Notes: generated by a model not told the origin, from the letters alone. A DNA stretch of 64,000 nt from Gammaproteobacteria bacterium (GCA_947469285.1 CANIOW010000001.1:1-64000), one strand, 5' to 3'. Counted from the first letter of the stretch, positions 9,210 to 18,067 are shown. Made by a program: numbers and translations.

Positions 9210-10450
9210 GGCGGCACGCGTCGGGTGCGGACCCACTCGGCCGCGGAGTTAGGTTTCAGAGCTAGCTTAAGCTTCCACCAAATAAACCGCGGCGCGAGCA
9301 ATAAGTCTAGCAACCCCGTCCAGCCGGTTTCGCTCAAGCTCCATCCACGAAGTACGTGCATTAGCAATAAAAGCGACATGAAAACCGATAACGTCCCCAA
9401 AAAGAGAAAGTGCATGCCTTGCTCTGGCGCCATCGTGGCAACATAGCCAGTGAAAGCTAGAATAGATAACAGCGCGATCGCGATAAAGACTGCCGCTAAG
9501 GGAGGGACAAGTAAGTCTGCGGCTAGATCGAAGCGGATTTTGCGGGTTCCCCTAGGATTCCATGCCATCAGAGCGGGCAGAAATTCACGCAGTAAACGTT
9601 TGCGACCGCCTTCCCAGCGTTGCCGTTGGGAAATGGCTCCAGCGGCGTCGGTCACGAGACTGGCCAGCACCTCGGCTTCATCAGCGTAATGCACGCGATA
9701 ACCAGCGAGCCCTAGGCGGATCCCGTACTCAACATCCTCGGTTAGGCCATAGGCCGTGAACGGTACGGCGCGCTCGACCGCTGCAGAGACGCACCAGCCA
9801 TTTCCGCGAATGCCGCAAGAAACGCCAAGGCGCTCACGCGCTCGCGAGCGTACGCGATGAAACGCGGCGATGCCGATCGACAGTAGTCGAATACGACGTG
9901 ACTGGCACGGATCGAGTACGCCGTGATGCACCTGAACGGCAGCCGCGCCTTGTTGTAGTCGCGAAGCGAATGTCTGTAGTAATGAAGTTGAAACGCGGGA
10001 ATCCGCGTCTATGACCACCAGTGCGTCAGCCCAGCCGTCCGCCTGACAAACATCAAAGCCATAGCGCAATGCGTGGCCTTTTCCCCGCAAGAGAAGGTTG
10101 TTTCGCACCAGGACATACGCGCCTGCAGCAGCAGCGCGGTCCGCTGTATCGTCAGTGCAATTATCCGCCACGACTAGAATACGAAATTGGCTCGTAGGCC
10201 AATCTACTGCGCGTAAATTTTGAACCACAGATACTATGCCAAGCGATTCATTGTGCGCAGGAACGACAATGTCAAACTTAAGTGGTAGCTTCGGGCTGCT
10301 GTCGACAGCGGGAGCCCCGGTTTTTCCAGAGAGGGCTGTCAATATAGTTAAATAAAGCGTAGCGGCTAGAGTAGGAACTGCCAATACGATTATCGAGCCA
10401 TAGAGAATGACAACGATCGCAGAGTGAAACCACTGATGCGAGTCAGTCAT
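9206..10450 (-). CDS. Family 2 glycosyltransferase with QxxRW motif, membrane-bound
   Basis: 414 residues from ATG 10450, which overlaps the upstream stop as ATGA. One N-terminal helix (about 10-35) precedes a GT-A domain: VVPAHNES, VVADNCTDDT, VIDADS (the DxD), LTEDVEYG (acceptor base) and QRQRWEGGR, the QxxRW motif. Two or more helices follow (VPPLAAVFIAIALLS; FLFLGTLSVFMSLLLLMHVL). The D, DxD, ED, QxxRW set plus C-terminal helices is that of processive beta-glycosyltransferases such as cellulose and hyaluronan synthases, though some single-addition EPS enzymes also carry it. In a Wzx/Wzy locus it may add one sugar to the lipid-linked unit. The two beta-glucanases in the locus favour a beta-glucan-like linkage. 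Donor sugar unknown. Confidence 0.85.
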   Translation of the reverse strand: MTDSHQWFHSAIVVILYGSIIVLAVPTLAATLYLTILTALSGKTGAPAVDSSPKLPLKFDIVVPAHNESLGIVSVVQNLRAVDWPTSQFRILVVADNCTDDTADRAAAAGAYVLVRNNLLLRGKGHALRYGFDVCQADGWADALVVIDADSRVSTSLLQTFASRLQQGAAAVQVHHGVLDPCQSRRIRLLSIGIAAFHRVRSRARERLGVSCGIRGNGWCVSAAVERAVPFTAYGLTEDVEYGIRLGLAGYRVHYADEAEVLASLVTDAAGAISQRQRWEGGRKRLLREFLPALMAWNPRGTRKIRFDLAADLLVPPLAAVFIAIALLSILAFTGYVATMAPEQGMHFLFLGTLSVFMSLLLLMHVLRGWSLSETGWTGLLDLLLAPRFIWWKLKLALKPNSAAEWVRTRRVPP

Positions 10451-12510
10451 GACGACGTGCTCGCATATTCGCGATAATGCCACCCGGCTAGCACGGAAAG
10501 CTTTCCTGCATTGGCGGCCGCTTTCATTAACCAGCGCGCAGAACGGTGTCGGCCGAAGGGAGCGGTCACGACCGTCAGCGCTAAGGCCGCGATCATTTGC
10601 AGAAGTGCTCTTGCAAAAAATACCCATTTAACTAATAGCGGCAACGGTCCGTATCGTCCACGCAGCGTATGTGCTGCGAAGTCCTGTCCGCCACGTAACG
10701 ATCTCCGCAGCAGCCAGCCTAGCGACAAGCGCTTAGCTTCAACCGGCTCATGGATGACAGCTTCGTCGCACCACACAAGCTTCGCGCCTCCCAGTCGAAG
10801 GCGGTTGAGAAGATCGCCATCCTCGCCACCGGTTAAACCAAGATGGGGATCAAACACCTGGCGATGTCGACTTAAGCTGGCGCGGGACAGCAGCACATTG
10901 CCAAAACGTAGCCCGTTCGGAGGGATGACCTCGCCCGTCTTAATTCGCGCCCAGTCATAAAACTTTCCGCGACGAATCCATGTAGGAGCGTTCGGCGGTA
11001 TCCCCGGCAATACCGGGCCGAGCACCCCATCCGCACGGTACCGGTAGGCAGAAGCCACCAGACGTTGAATCCAGTCCGTTGGCGCGCGCTCGTCGTCGTC
11101 CACAAAGGCCAGCCAATCACCTGAGGCAAGCTCGACGCTACGGTTTCTGGTCGCGGAGATGTTTTTTTTTGGTTGTATTGCGTAGGTCATTTTAAACGGC
11201 GCGCCATTCGATCGGCAGGCTACAACGACGTCTCTAGCACTCCCGTGGCAATCGTTGTCGACGACGATCACTTCATACGGACAATGAATCTGCTGGGTTA
11301 AGTCATTCAGCAGCAAGCGAAGACGTTCAGGTCGTTGATAAGTCGCAATACAGACACTGATTTTGGCTGTCTCTATTTCTGCGTGGATAGATGGCTTACT
11401 TCCATCCGTGAAAGTTTCCATGTTATGTTCCTGCAGTAAATAATTATGTAGTCGACGTCGGACCTTGGCGAACGGCCGCTCCACCAAGTGATGCACCAGC
11501 ATTGAAAAAACTGCAGTGCCGACGACCACGGCCAACACACGAATGGTCCAATGAATGCTATTCCCATAGCGAACAATGGCGAAGTAAATAACATGGTGAC
11601 TAAGGTAGATAACGTAGGACAGCTGCCCGACATACTTAAGCGGCTCCCAATTAAGCCAGCTAAAGAGCTTTAAACTTGAATGTGTTACCGAAAGATAAAT
11701 GAGCGGCGCAATGGCAACAATTTGTAAACTGTAACGGAGCGTTAAACGAAATTGCTCGTTTCGATACAATAAAGAGGTCAAAATAAATAAGGCGCAGATA
11801 GCCACCACAGCGCAAATTTTTCGAATTCCGAGATTCGGTATTGGATCGAGCGTTGGGTGCCGAACCAGCGCCATTAAGCATCCCGCTAGAACGGCGTCTA
11901 CGCGGGTATCTGTTGCCATCTGTAAGTAGTGCTCGGAGGCGCCGCGCTGGTAAAGCCAGAACCGCCAGCCGAGGATTGCGGCACACAGCAACGCCAGCAA
12001 GTACGCGATCTTGATGGGCGTCCATCGGCGTTGCAATAGTATGAAAAGCGGCGGGAATGCCAAATAGAAGTGCTCTTCTATTGCCAGCGACCATAGCACT
12101 CCTAGGCCAGCCGGAACACCTGAGAAATTTCCAAATATTAATTGGTAGTTAGAAAAGTAGAGCAGCGCGGCTAAAAGTCCCCCTGGCGAATAAACGCCGT
12201 CGATGAGTCCGTATTGCGAAAGTCCGCCAGTGATAATAATGACCAGTAACAACGGGGGATAGAGTCTTAGGCAGCGACGCTGGTAGAAGTTACGAAGATT
12301 TAACTTACCGGATGTGTCTATTTCGCTTCGCATTAATGATGTAATCAGATATCCACTAATTACAAAGAATAACGTAACTCCAAAGCCGCCGGGGACCCAT
12401 GATTGGAAACCTGAATGCGCCAGCAATACTAATCCAATCGCGACAGCGCGTAGGCCATCTAGCGATGGCAATAGCTTCGCGGTTGTCGTGCTAGTTAGAG
12501 GCCGGTTCAT
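10447..12510 (-). CDS. Acyltransferase-3 / family 2 glycosyltransferase fusion
   Basis: 687 residues. Residues 1-355 are an integral-membrane acyltransferase 3 (OafA/YrhL type): LPSLDGLRAVAIGLVLLAH gives the R-x10-H motif (R21, H32), then FFVISGYLIT and LWSLAIEEHFYLAFP. Residues 383-690 are a cytosolic GT2 domain: ISVCIATYQRPERL, VIVVDND, FVDDDERAP (DDD at 471-473) and GGEDGDLLNRL. The first half likely acetylates or otherwise acylates sugars using a membrane-crossing acyl relay, the second adds a sugar. An internal ATG (residue 364, position 11421) has AGGA at 11432-11429, seven bases upstream, so the GT2 half may also be made alone. The gene overlaps both neighbours as ATGA. Confidence 0.88.
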   Translation of the reverse strand: MNRPLTSTTTAKLLPSLDGLRAVAIGLVLLAHSGFQSWVPGGFGVTLFFVISGYLITSLMRSEIDTSGKLNLRNFYQRRCLRLYPPLLLVIIITGGLSQYGLIDGVYSPGGLLAALLYFSNYQLIFGNFSGVPAGLGVLWSLAIEEHFYLAFPPLFILLQRRWTPIKIAYLLALLCAAILGWRFWLYQRGASEHYLQMATDTRVDAVLAGCLMALVRHPTLDPIPNLGIRKICAVVAICALFILTSLLYRNEQFRLTLRYSLQIVAIAPLIYLSVTHSSLKLFSWLNWEPLKYVGQLSYVIYLSHHVIYFAIVRYGNSIHWTIRVLAVVVGTAVFSMLVHHLVERPFAKVRRRLHNYLLQEHNMETFTDGSKPSIHAEIETAKISVCIATYQRPERLRLLLNDLTQQIHCPYEVIVVDNDCHGSARDVVVACRSNGAPFKMTYAIQPKKNISATRNRSVELASGDWLAFVDDDERAPTDWIQRLVASAYRYRADGVLGPVLPGIPPNAPTWIRRGKFYDWARIKTGEVIPPNGLRFGNVLLSRASLSRHRQVFDPHLGLTGGEDGDLLNRLRLGGAKLVWCDEAVIHEPVEAKRLSLGWLLRRSLRGGQDFAAHTLRGRYGPLPLLVKWVFFARALLQMIAALALTVVTAPFGRHRSARWLMKAAANAGKLSVLAGWHYREYASTSS
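11419..11432 (-). promoter_or_regulatory. Possible internal ribosome site for the GT2 half
   Basis: Inside the acyltransferase-GT2 gene, AGGA at 11432-11429 stands seven bases before an in-frame ATG (11421-11419, residue 364). That is exactly in the linker between the two domains. The spacing is as good as for real starts in this operon. It may be a relic of two once-separate genes or still used. Confidence 0.4.
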
Positions 12511-13862
12511 AAGTAAGCGTTCTCAAAACGCTCCTGCACTTCTGAGCGAGACAAGCTAATGCTGGACATGGTGACGACGACTAGAAAAACACTAGTGGAG
12601 TTAAACCAGTGGCTTTCTGAAAGATTGGTCACGCATTGTTCAAAGAATATCCCGAGATGGAGCATGCTTTGCGGCCACTGCCTGCGCGCTGAGCGCAGGC
12701 TCCTGAAGACGTGGCTAATGAGAAATGCAATTAGCACTAGCAATCCAACGCAGCCGAGATCATTCGTGATATCTAAGTAGCCGTTGTGAGCAGAGCCGGG
12801 ATAAAACGATCTCATTCTCGCGAGGAAAATTCCTGAGTCTGCATAGACGGAGGCTACTGGCCGCCAGTAGGCGCCATACCCTGTGCCGAGCAGTTCATGC
12901 TGCTGGATATGCTCGAGTACGATCGACCATATCTCCGTGCGGCCGGTGAGCGAGTTGTCTTTTCCAGTTAGAGCAGTCACTGGAGCTAGCAGGACGCTAA
13001 GGCCAGGAATAACGTTGATCACCGCCAGCGCCACGACCAACGTGGCGATGGTGATGCCTACGATTGCAACCGGCAGCCAGCGCTGTGTAGCGGGTTTTGC
13101 CCGGATGGTGAATAGAAAGAAAACCGACACCAAAATAGTGGCGACTAGGGCGGTGGAACTACGTGAAAGTAGGATACAAGTGACTGAAATCCCGACGCCC
13201 AGTCCAGCGTTTTTCCATCGGGTTTCACCCGAAAGCCATGCGTGCAGCCAAAACAAGGCACCCAAACATCCAAAAGCCCCGAATCCATTTTTGTGGCTGA
13301 ACAGGCCATGCCACGCCCCTAACAGCTCGGCGGACTGTTCCTGGTGGATCGCAAGGGTTGGCGACCAAAGGCCAAACACGAGAGATGTTACGAGTACGTA
13401 GGTAATAAGAGGACGTAACGCGTCCTGAAAACGACGGAGATGCCATTTGTATAAAGTAAACGCAAGGCATGCGCTAACAATAGCCGTCAAGCGAAATAGA
13501 CGGCGCAAGGATAAAGCCGGGTCGATGGACCATAAAACGCTTGCGCCGGCGAGAACAAGAAACCCAATGAGATATGGATTAAGGCAGCGGAGAACTTGCC
13601 ACGCTAACCGGCTGCGCCAGAGGATGGCAACGCCGCTAAACAAAAACAGGAACAACCATAGCAAGCGACTGATCGCGCTACCGGACTCCGGGGCATGGCT
13701 GTTAGCAAGACGATCATAGTCCAGTCCCTCTGGCAATATCATCAGTAGTGCGAGAAACCAGACAAGAGCGGTCAGTAGTTTTGCGTGACCCGCGTCCGGA
13801 ACCCACGCCGAGCTGCGCCGCAACATAAACTGGCTGTCGGTGACGACGTTCATGGAGGTCAT
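12507..13862 (-). CDS. O-antigen ligase/polymerase (Wzy/ExoQ-like)
   Basis: 451 residues with about 11 predicted helices and a periplasmic loop before the C-terminal helices, the layout of the Wzy_C/O-antigen ligase superfamily. The segment LLGAWHGLFSHKNGFGAF closely matches the conserved GxxxHKNxxG region of ExoQ-type polymerases. It would join undecaprenyl-linked repeat units into a chain at the periplasmic face of the inner membrane. The start ATG 13862 overlaps the TAA of the upstream gene (TAATG), and the stop overlaps the next start (ATGA). A second ATG four codons in (13853) is an alternative. It could be a ligase rather than a polymerase; the operon with Wzx and Wzz favours a polymerase. 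Confidence 0.82.
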   Translation of the reverse strand: MTSMNVVTDSQFMLRRSSAWVPDAGHAKLLTALVWFLALLMILPEGLDYDRLANSHAPESGSAISRLLWLFLFLFSGVAILWRSRLAWQVLRCLNPYLIGFLVLAGASVLWSIDPALSLRRLFRLTAIVSACLAFTLYKWHLRRFQDALRPLITYVLVTSLVFGLWSPTLAIHQEQSAELLGAWHGLFSHKNGFGAFGCLGALFWLHAWLSGETRWKNAGLGVGISVTCILLSRSSTALVATILVSVFFLFTIRAKPATQRWLPVAIVGITIATLVVALAVINVIPGLSVLLAPVTALTGKDNSLTGRTEIWSIVLEHIQQHELLGTGYGAYWRPVASVYADSGIFLARMRSFYPGSAHNGYLDITNDLGCVGLLVLIAFLISHVFRSLRSARRQWPQSMLHLGIFFEQCVTNLSESHWFNSTSVFLVVVTMSSISLSRSEVQERFENAYL

Positions 13863-14548
13863 TAGAAATAGTTGACCACTGCGCCCATGACTCTGCAGCG
13901 CGTCGCGGCCAGCCGGCGTAGCAGTCCCCGTAAGTCCGTAAACCGCGTATGACCCCCGCGGGTAACCACGAGGGCCCGACCCGCGGCATCTGATATTGCG
14001 ACAGCGTCGGACCAGCGAGAGACCGCCGGGGTGTCAATGAGTACAAATTGATAGCTTTCCCGCCAACGCTCTATTTGACGCAACAACGTGTAGCTCGATA
14101 GAAGCTCCAGAGCGTGGGTGGGGGTATCTCCAGCCGTGATAACTTCTAATGTTGGGAAATGCTGTAGTTGATGCAGCACAGGTTCATGGCCGTCTTCCAG
14201 TAGCTGTTTTAGCCCTGGGCCGTCATGGGTGCCAAACAGCTGGTGTTGTGTCGGGTTGCGCATATCTGCATCCACCAACAACGTACGTGCACCAGTTTGT
14301 GCGAAGCCGATAGCCAATTCGGCGGCGACGTTCGACCGTCCTTCCTGCGGCTTCGCACTAACAATGGAAATGACCTCAGCACGATCGTGGGACTCGCGAC
14401 GTAACATCAGTTCTGTGCGTAGACGACGAATTTCCTCGCATCGATCGGAGCGTGGGTCGTTTGCCATGGCGATGCTAATGTCTGGCGTACCAAATGATAT
14501 AGACTTGGTCAACGACCCATTCGGTGTATACACACGCGCGACTTTCAC
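13862..14548 (-). CDS. EPS-locus BY-kinase-like P-loop protein with altered Walker A
   Basis: 228 residues starting at GTG 14548 (TAGTG overlap with epsF). It has the CpsD/EpsG/Wzc cytoplasmic fold: Walker A region SAKPQEGRSNVAAELA, Walker A-prime LLVDADMRNPTQHQLF and Walker B FVLIDTPAV. Walker A has Arg where most kinases have Lys (GEGKS becomes QEGRS); an Arg is also found in some EpsG proteins of methylotrophs as far as I recall. No tyrosine-rich tail is present (ends VMGAVVNYF). It likely pairs with the chain-length protein encoded just upstream to control polymer length at the inner membrane. ATP binding and autophosphorylation may be weak or lost. Confidence 0.82.
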   Translation of the reverse strand: MKVARVYTPNGSLTKSISFGTPDISIAMANDPRSDRCEEIRRLRTELMLRRESHDRAEVISIVSAKPQEGRSNVAAELAIGFAQTGARTLLVDADMRNPTQHQLFGTHDGPGLKQLLEDGHEPVLHQLQHFPTLEVITAGDTPTHALELLSSYTLLRQIERWRESYQFVLIDTPAVSRWSDAVAISDAAGRALVVTRGGHTRFTDLRGLLRRLAATRCRVMGAVVNYF

Positions 14549-15978
14549 TATCGTGCCCGGCTCGAAAATAGTTCTGCGAGTACCGGTATTCCGTGGTCGG
14601 ACTCTAAATCGTGGCGAGATCTTACGCGGCGATTTAATAGTTCGTACGCAAGTGGAAGCACGATGCTAAAACCGAGCGACAAGACCATGCCGATTGCAAG
14701 CCCGCGGAGCAGGCGCGGGCTCGTCGCCTCTGCGGGTGGGGTGGCAGGACTAACAACGCTTAAATTGTTGGTGTTACCGGTGCTTGCAAACACCATGGCG
14801 TCATAACCCTCCAGAGATTTTTTATAAACCGTCTGCGCGGAATCCAGTGCCAGTTGTAATTTTGCTGCTTCATCGCGATAGGCGCCTTGGCGAATCAGTC
14901 TGGACCTTTCAAAGGCAACCTCTTCACGTAGACTTTGTTCCACTTGCTCAGAGCTTCGCAGAGACATCGCCGCATCATTGGTGGAGTTTTTCATAGCGGC
15001 AGCCAGTTGTGCCTGAATGATTTCACGTTCTTGCATCACCTTTAGGATCAATGGGTGTTTTGGCGTGAATTCGTTGTTTAGTTGTGCGAGCTTTGCGTCT
15101 TGATTGTCAAGTTGTGCGACCAAGTCCCGAATTTGTGCCGATCCTGTTGCCGCGCCTGCTGGTGAGAGAGCGTTTGCTATGCGCGCCTGCGACTCGCGTC
15201 TGGCCGCTTGAGCATTGGCTAAGTTATTTTGTGCCGCCATCAGTGGCCCAAGATCCGCGTTTCCGGCAAGGCTGACCAGTGAGGTTCTGCTGTTGAAAGT
15301 GGTCAGCTGTTCTTGCGCGTCGTCCATTTTACTTTTCAGCTGACTGAGCTCAGCGTTGTATCGGGCCTGTCTTTCGGCTGGGACGGCGGACATTCGAGCG
15401 TTTTGCTGCGCGCGGTAAACCGCTACTACGGCGTTCGCGACCCTTGCGGCCAGGTGCGCACTACGGGCGGTAAAACCAACATAGATCAGCTGGCTGCCAC
15501 CGCTTCCCTGCCATACCGAAAGGTTTCGAGACAACGCTGCTGCCACCCAGTCATCCACGTTTCCCGCGGTTGGCTTGTACCCACGTCGGTAGTTAGGGTC
15601 CGTCGCTAGGCCAAGATCCTGGACGACTTGCACGAGGACCTCTCGTGTTTGCAGTAGAGCTTGCTGCGTAGCGATATAACTTCCTATTTGCGCCATTGGT
15701 AGATTTTCACCATTTTGCGGGTCACTGATCTCGTAGTTGACGGACAATACAGCGGTTGCGAGATACGTTCGCGGCCATAAAGTGAGAGTGACGACGGTAG
15801 CTGCGAGGCCACAGAAGAGCAGTAGCAACACCACGGCTAAGCGTGCGCGCAGCATGGCGATTATTTGCGCTGGCGCAATGGTTGCGGCGGCAAACTCTAC
15901 CGGTAGAAATGAAGGTGCTACTGGCAAGGGCGTTGGTCTGCCGACTACGGGGAAGTCGCTCACGGTTACATCCCTCAC
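14548..15978 (-). CDS. Chain-length determinant protein (Wzz/GumC/EpsF-like)
   Basis: 476 residues starting at GTG 15978. A helix at about 44-68 and another near 425-445 (GLAIGMVLSLGFSIVLPLAY) flank a large periplasmic region. The first periplasmic part is a Wzz fold (TYLATAVLSVNYEISDPQNG). The middle (about 200-390) is coiled coil with the conserved NNEFTPKHPLILKVMQER segment of GumC/EpsF proteins. Proteins of this class set polymer length and link polymerase to exporter. The kinase is a separate gene immediately downstream, overlapping by TAGTG, as in EpsF/EpsG systems. The GTG start overlaps the stop of the small upstream gene as GTGA. No Wza-type outer-membrane exporter is seen in the window. 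Confidence 0.88.
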   Translation of the reverse strand: MRDVTVSDFPVVGRPTPLPVAPSFLPVEFAAATIAPAQIIAMLRARLAVVLLLLFCGLAATVVTLTLWPRTYLATAVLSVNYEISDPQNGENLPMAQIGSYIATQQALLQTREVLVQVVQDLGLATDPNYRRGYKPTAGNVDDWVAAALSRNLSVWQGSGGSQLIYVGFTARSAHLAARVANAVVAVYRAQQNARMSAVPAERQARYNAELSQLKSKMDDAQEQLTTFNSRTSLVSLAGNADLGPLMAAQNNLANAQAARRESQARIANALSPAGAATGSAQIRDLVAQLDNQDAKLAQLNNEFTPKHPLILKVMQEREIIQAQLAAAMKNSTNDAAMSLRSSEQVEQSLREEVAFERSRLIRQGAYRDEAAKLQLALDSAQTVYKKSLEGYDAMVFASTGNTNNLSVVSPATPPAEATSPRLLRGLAIGMVLSLGFSIVLPLAYELLNRRVRSRHDLESDHGIPVLAELFSSRAR

Positions 15979-16181
15979 GTGTTGACTACGCGTTCCAGCA
16001 CTATCGCTGATATGACGGGTGTAGTTGTAATGGCTGCGGCGAACGCTATCTGTCCGGCAGCGAACATTCGGGCGGAGGGGGAGTGTCGTTGAGTCGCGAC
16101 GGTTTGCGCGGTGATATCCACAAAATTCGGTTCAAAGCGCCTTTGAGGCTCGGCGAGTGTTGGACCGGGCCGGTGGGTCAT
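15975..16181 (-). CDS. Small protein coupled to the chain-length gene
   Basis: 68 residues from ATG 16181, preceded by AGGAG about ten bases upstream. The N-terminal half is polar; the C-terminal half (ARMFAAGQIAFAAAITTTPVISAIVLERV) could be one membrane helix. I recognise no family. Support for it being real: its TGA overlaps the GTG of the chain-length gene (GTGA), the same coupling used by every later gene of this operon. It could act as a leader for translational coupling or as a small membrane partner. It starts only 39 bases from the divergent GH5 gene, so at least one of the two promoters must lie inside the opposite gene. Confidence 0.55.
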   Translation of the reverse strand: MTHRPGPTLAEPQRRFEPNFVDITAQTVATQRHSPSARMFAAGQIAFAAAITTTPVISAIVLERVVNT

Positions 16182-16220
16182 GGTGGAGTCGCTCCTACTC
16201 GTTTAACTAGGAGCTAGCAC

Positions 16221-18038
16221 ATGAATAGGATCCAGAGGTTGAAGTGGTGGGTTGTATTGCTCGGGGCGGCGGCTCTACTGACCGGTTTTTCCCGATGGAC
16301 TCTTGCGGCTGGTTACTTCACGCAGGCCGGGCGCCTATATGATGGTTACGGTCAGGAGATTCAGCTACGCGGCATTAGTCACTACGGTTTTAACTCGGGC
16401 ATTTTGCAGCCGCAGTACTTATGGACGATGGGCTGGAAAGAGCAGATTGCGCAGATGAAGTCTTTGGGGTTTAACGCGATTCGGGTCCCCTTTGTGCCGG
16501 ACACGCTCCATGTAAGTACTCCGGTTAATGTGTTGAGTTACGTAGAGCCGGCGAAGAATGCGGATTTGATCGGTAAGACGCCGTTGGAGGTGTTAGATCT
16601 GTGGATGGCGGAGGCAGACCGACAAGGCTTGTACTTGCTGCTAGATTTCCACAGCGTATCGCGCCAACGACAATATCCAACATGGTTTGTCAGTCGTCCT
16701 GCGGACTATGGGTTGGTTTGGAACAATGCTCCTTACACTGTTGAGCAATGGCATCAGGACTTGGTGTTTGTGGCTAAGCGATATGCGCGCTTATCGCATT
16801 TCATGGGTGTCGACCTGTACAACGAGCCCAATGGAGTGGTCCGTTGGAGTACGGGGGACCGCCAGATGACGGATGCCGCGAATTACTGGAAGCCTGCAGC
16901 TGAGGGTGCCGCGGCGGCTGTGCTCGCGGCAAACCCCAATTTGCTGATTTTCGTGCAGGGCATCAACGGCAATTGGGATGGACGGGAAGTGTCCAACATG
17001 CCGATGAACTGGGGCGAAGATTTTCAGCCCCAAGCGTACCAACCCTTGAATATCCCACTCTCAAAGCTGGTGTTGTCACCGCATACTTATGGCCCAGACG
17101 TGTGGGTGAAATCCTCCTTTGCAGCAGGGAATTTCCCGAATAATCTCGCCGCGCACTGGGAGCAGCTGTTTGGGCAGTTCGCTTCTATCCATCCGGTAGT
17201 CATTGGAGAATGGGGCGGAAAATATGGCACGGGGACTGGTGGACTGCAGGACAAAGTGTGGCAGGAAGCCTTAGTGGATTACATGATTCGTAAAGGCATG
17301 CGTAGTTCTTTCTACTGGTGCTATACCCCAAACAGCGGGGACACCGGCGGTATCCTGGATGACAGCTTGGCAGTCCGGCAAGACAAGCTGTCGCTGTTAC
17401 GCCGCTTATGGGGCTCTGCGCAGCCAATACCGCCGCCGGTGGGTCCGGTCACGGGTGGCGTGGTTCCACCAGGCGTGCCGGTGCCCGGTGGTGCGCCGCA
17501 GCCTTCGGTGCTGGTTTTTGCGCCGACCGCGGGACTGCCCGGGTCTTTAGTGACGCTGGTCGGTCGTGGGTTAACCGGCCTGAATCGTGTGACCTTAGGG
17601 GCTGGAAATATTGATCAATTCAAAGTGATAAGTGATACGCGCCTGCAGTTCACCGTTCCTGCCAATGCGAGTACCGGCTACATTAGTCTGTTCAATGCCG
17701 CGCGGTCGGTTACCTCCAGCACGGTTTTTACGGTGAAGCCGGTGGTGGGAGCGCCGATTGGGGTCCCCGCTACTGTTGGGTATGTGCAGCCCGTTATTGC
17801 GCGGTTCTTTCCCGCCTCAGGGCCTGTCGGTACGTCGGTAACGGTCACTGGAAAAGGGTTTACGGGCATTACACATGCGTGGGTGGGGTCCGCCCATCAC
17901 GCCATCGTCCGGGTTATTAGCGACACCCAGCTGCTGGTCGTTATACCCGCAGGCGCTACCAGCGGGGCCATTGGGATTTTTAATCCTTCTAGAGTGGCGT
18001 TCTCCGCTACGGCGTTCCGTTTGGCACCACCGCCTTAA
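16221..18038 (+). CDS. Secreted GH5 beta-glucanase with two IPT/TIG domains
   Basis: 605 residues with a signal peptide (helix about 9-30, cleavage near LAA). Residues 31-400 are a GH5 (cellulase) barrel: RGISHYG, FNAIRVPF, DLYNEPNG (acid/base E202), LSPHTYGPD and VIGEWGG (nucleophile E330). A Pro/Gly-rich linker (about 403-427) leads to two IPT/TIG immunoglobulin-like repeats (about 430-508 and 523-602). It would cut internal beta-1,4-glucan or a related EPS backbone in the periplasm or outside. AGGAG stands seven bases before ATG 16221. It lies divergent to the EPS operon and upstream of a GH8 gene, so it may trim or release the locus polymer. IPT domains on a GH5 of this kind are uncommon in my knowledge. 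Confidence 0.88.
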   Translation: MNRIQRLKWWVVLLGAAALLTGFSRWTLAAGYFTQAGRLYDGYGQEIQLRGISHYGFNSGILQPQYLWTMGWKEQIAQMKSLGFNAIRVPFVPDTLHVSTPVNVLSYVEPAKNADLIGKTPLEVLDLWMAEADRQGLYLLLDFHSVSRQRQYPTWFVSRPADYGLVWNNAPYTVEQWHQDLVFVAKRYARLSHFMGVDLYNEPNGVVRWSTGDRQMTDAANYWKPAAEGAAAAVLAANPNLLIFVQGINGNWDGREVSNMPMNWGEDFQPQAYQPLNIPLSKLVLSPHTYGPDVWVKSSFAAGNFPNNLAAHWEQLFGQFASIHPVVIGEWGGKYGTGTGGLQDKVWQEALVDYMIRKGMRSSFYWCYTPNSGDTGGILDDSLAVRQDKLSLLRRLWGSAQPIPPPVGPVTGGVVPPGVPVPGGAPQPSVLVFAPTAGLPGSLVTLVGRGLTGLNRVTLGAGNIDQFKVISDTRLQFTVPANASTGYISLFNAARSVTSSTVFTVKPVVGAPIGVPATVGYVQPVIARFFPASGPVGTSVTVTGKGFTGITHAWVGSAHHAIVRVISDTQLLVVIPAGATSGAIGIFNPSRVAFSATAFRLAPPP

Positions 18039-18047
18039 GCCAACAAC

Positions 18048-18067
18048 CGGGGTAATCCCCGCGCTTT
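18048..18067 (+). terminator. Weak hairpin between the GH5 and GH8 genes
   Basis: CGGGG (18048-18052) and CCCCG (18057-18061) pair around TAAT, followed by CGCTTTT. The stem is short and the T-tract only four bases, so it may only partly stop transcription between the two glucanase genes. Confidence 0.35.

Noticed and set aside
18048-18067. Strong terminator separating the GH5 and GH8 genes
   Set aside because: The stem is only five pairs with four T residues, so it is listed only as a weak hairpin.
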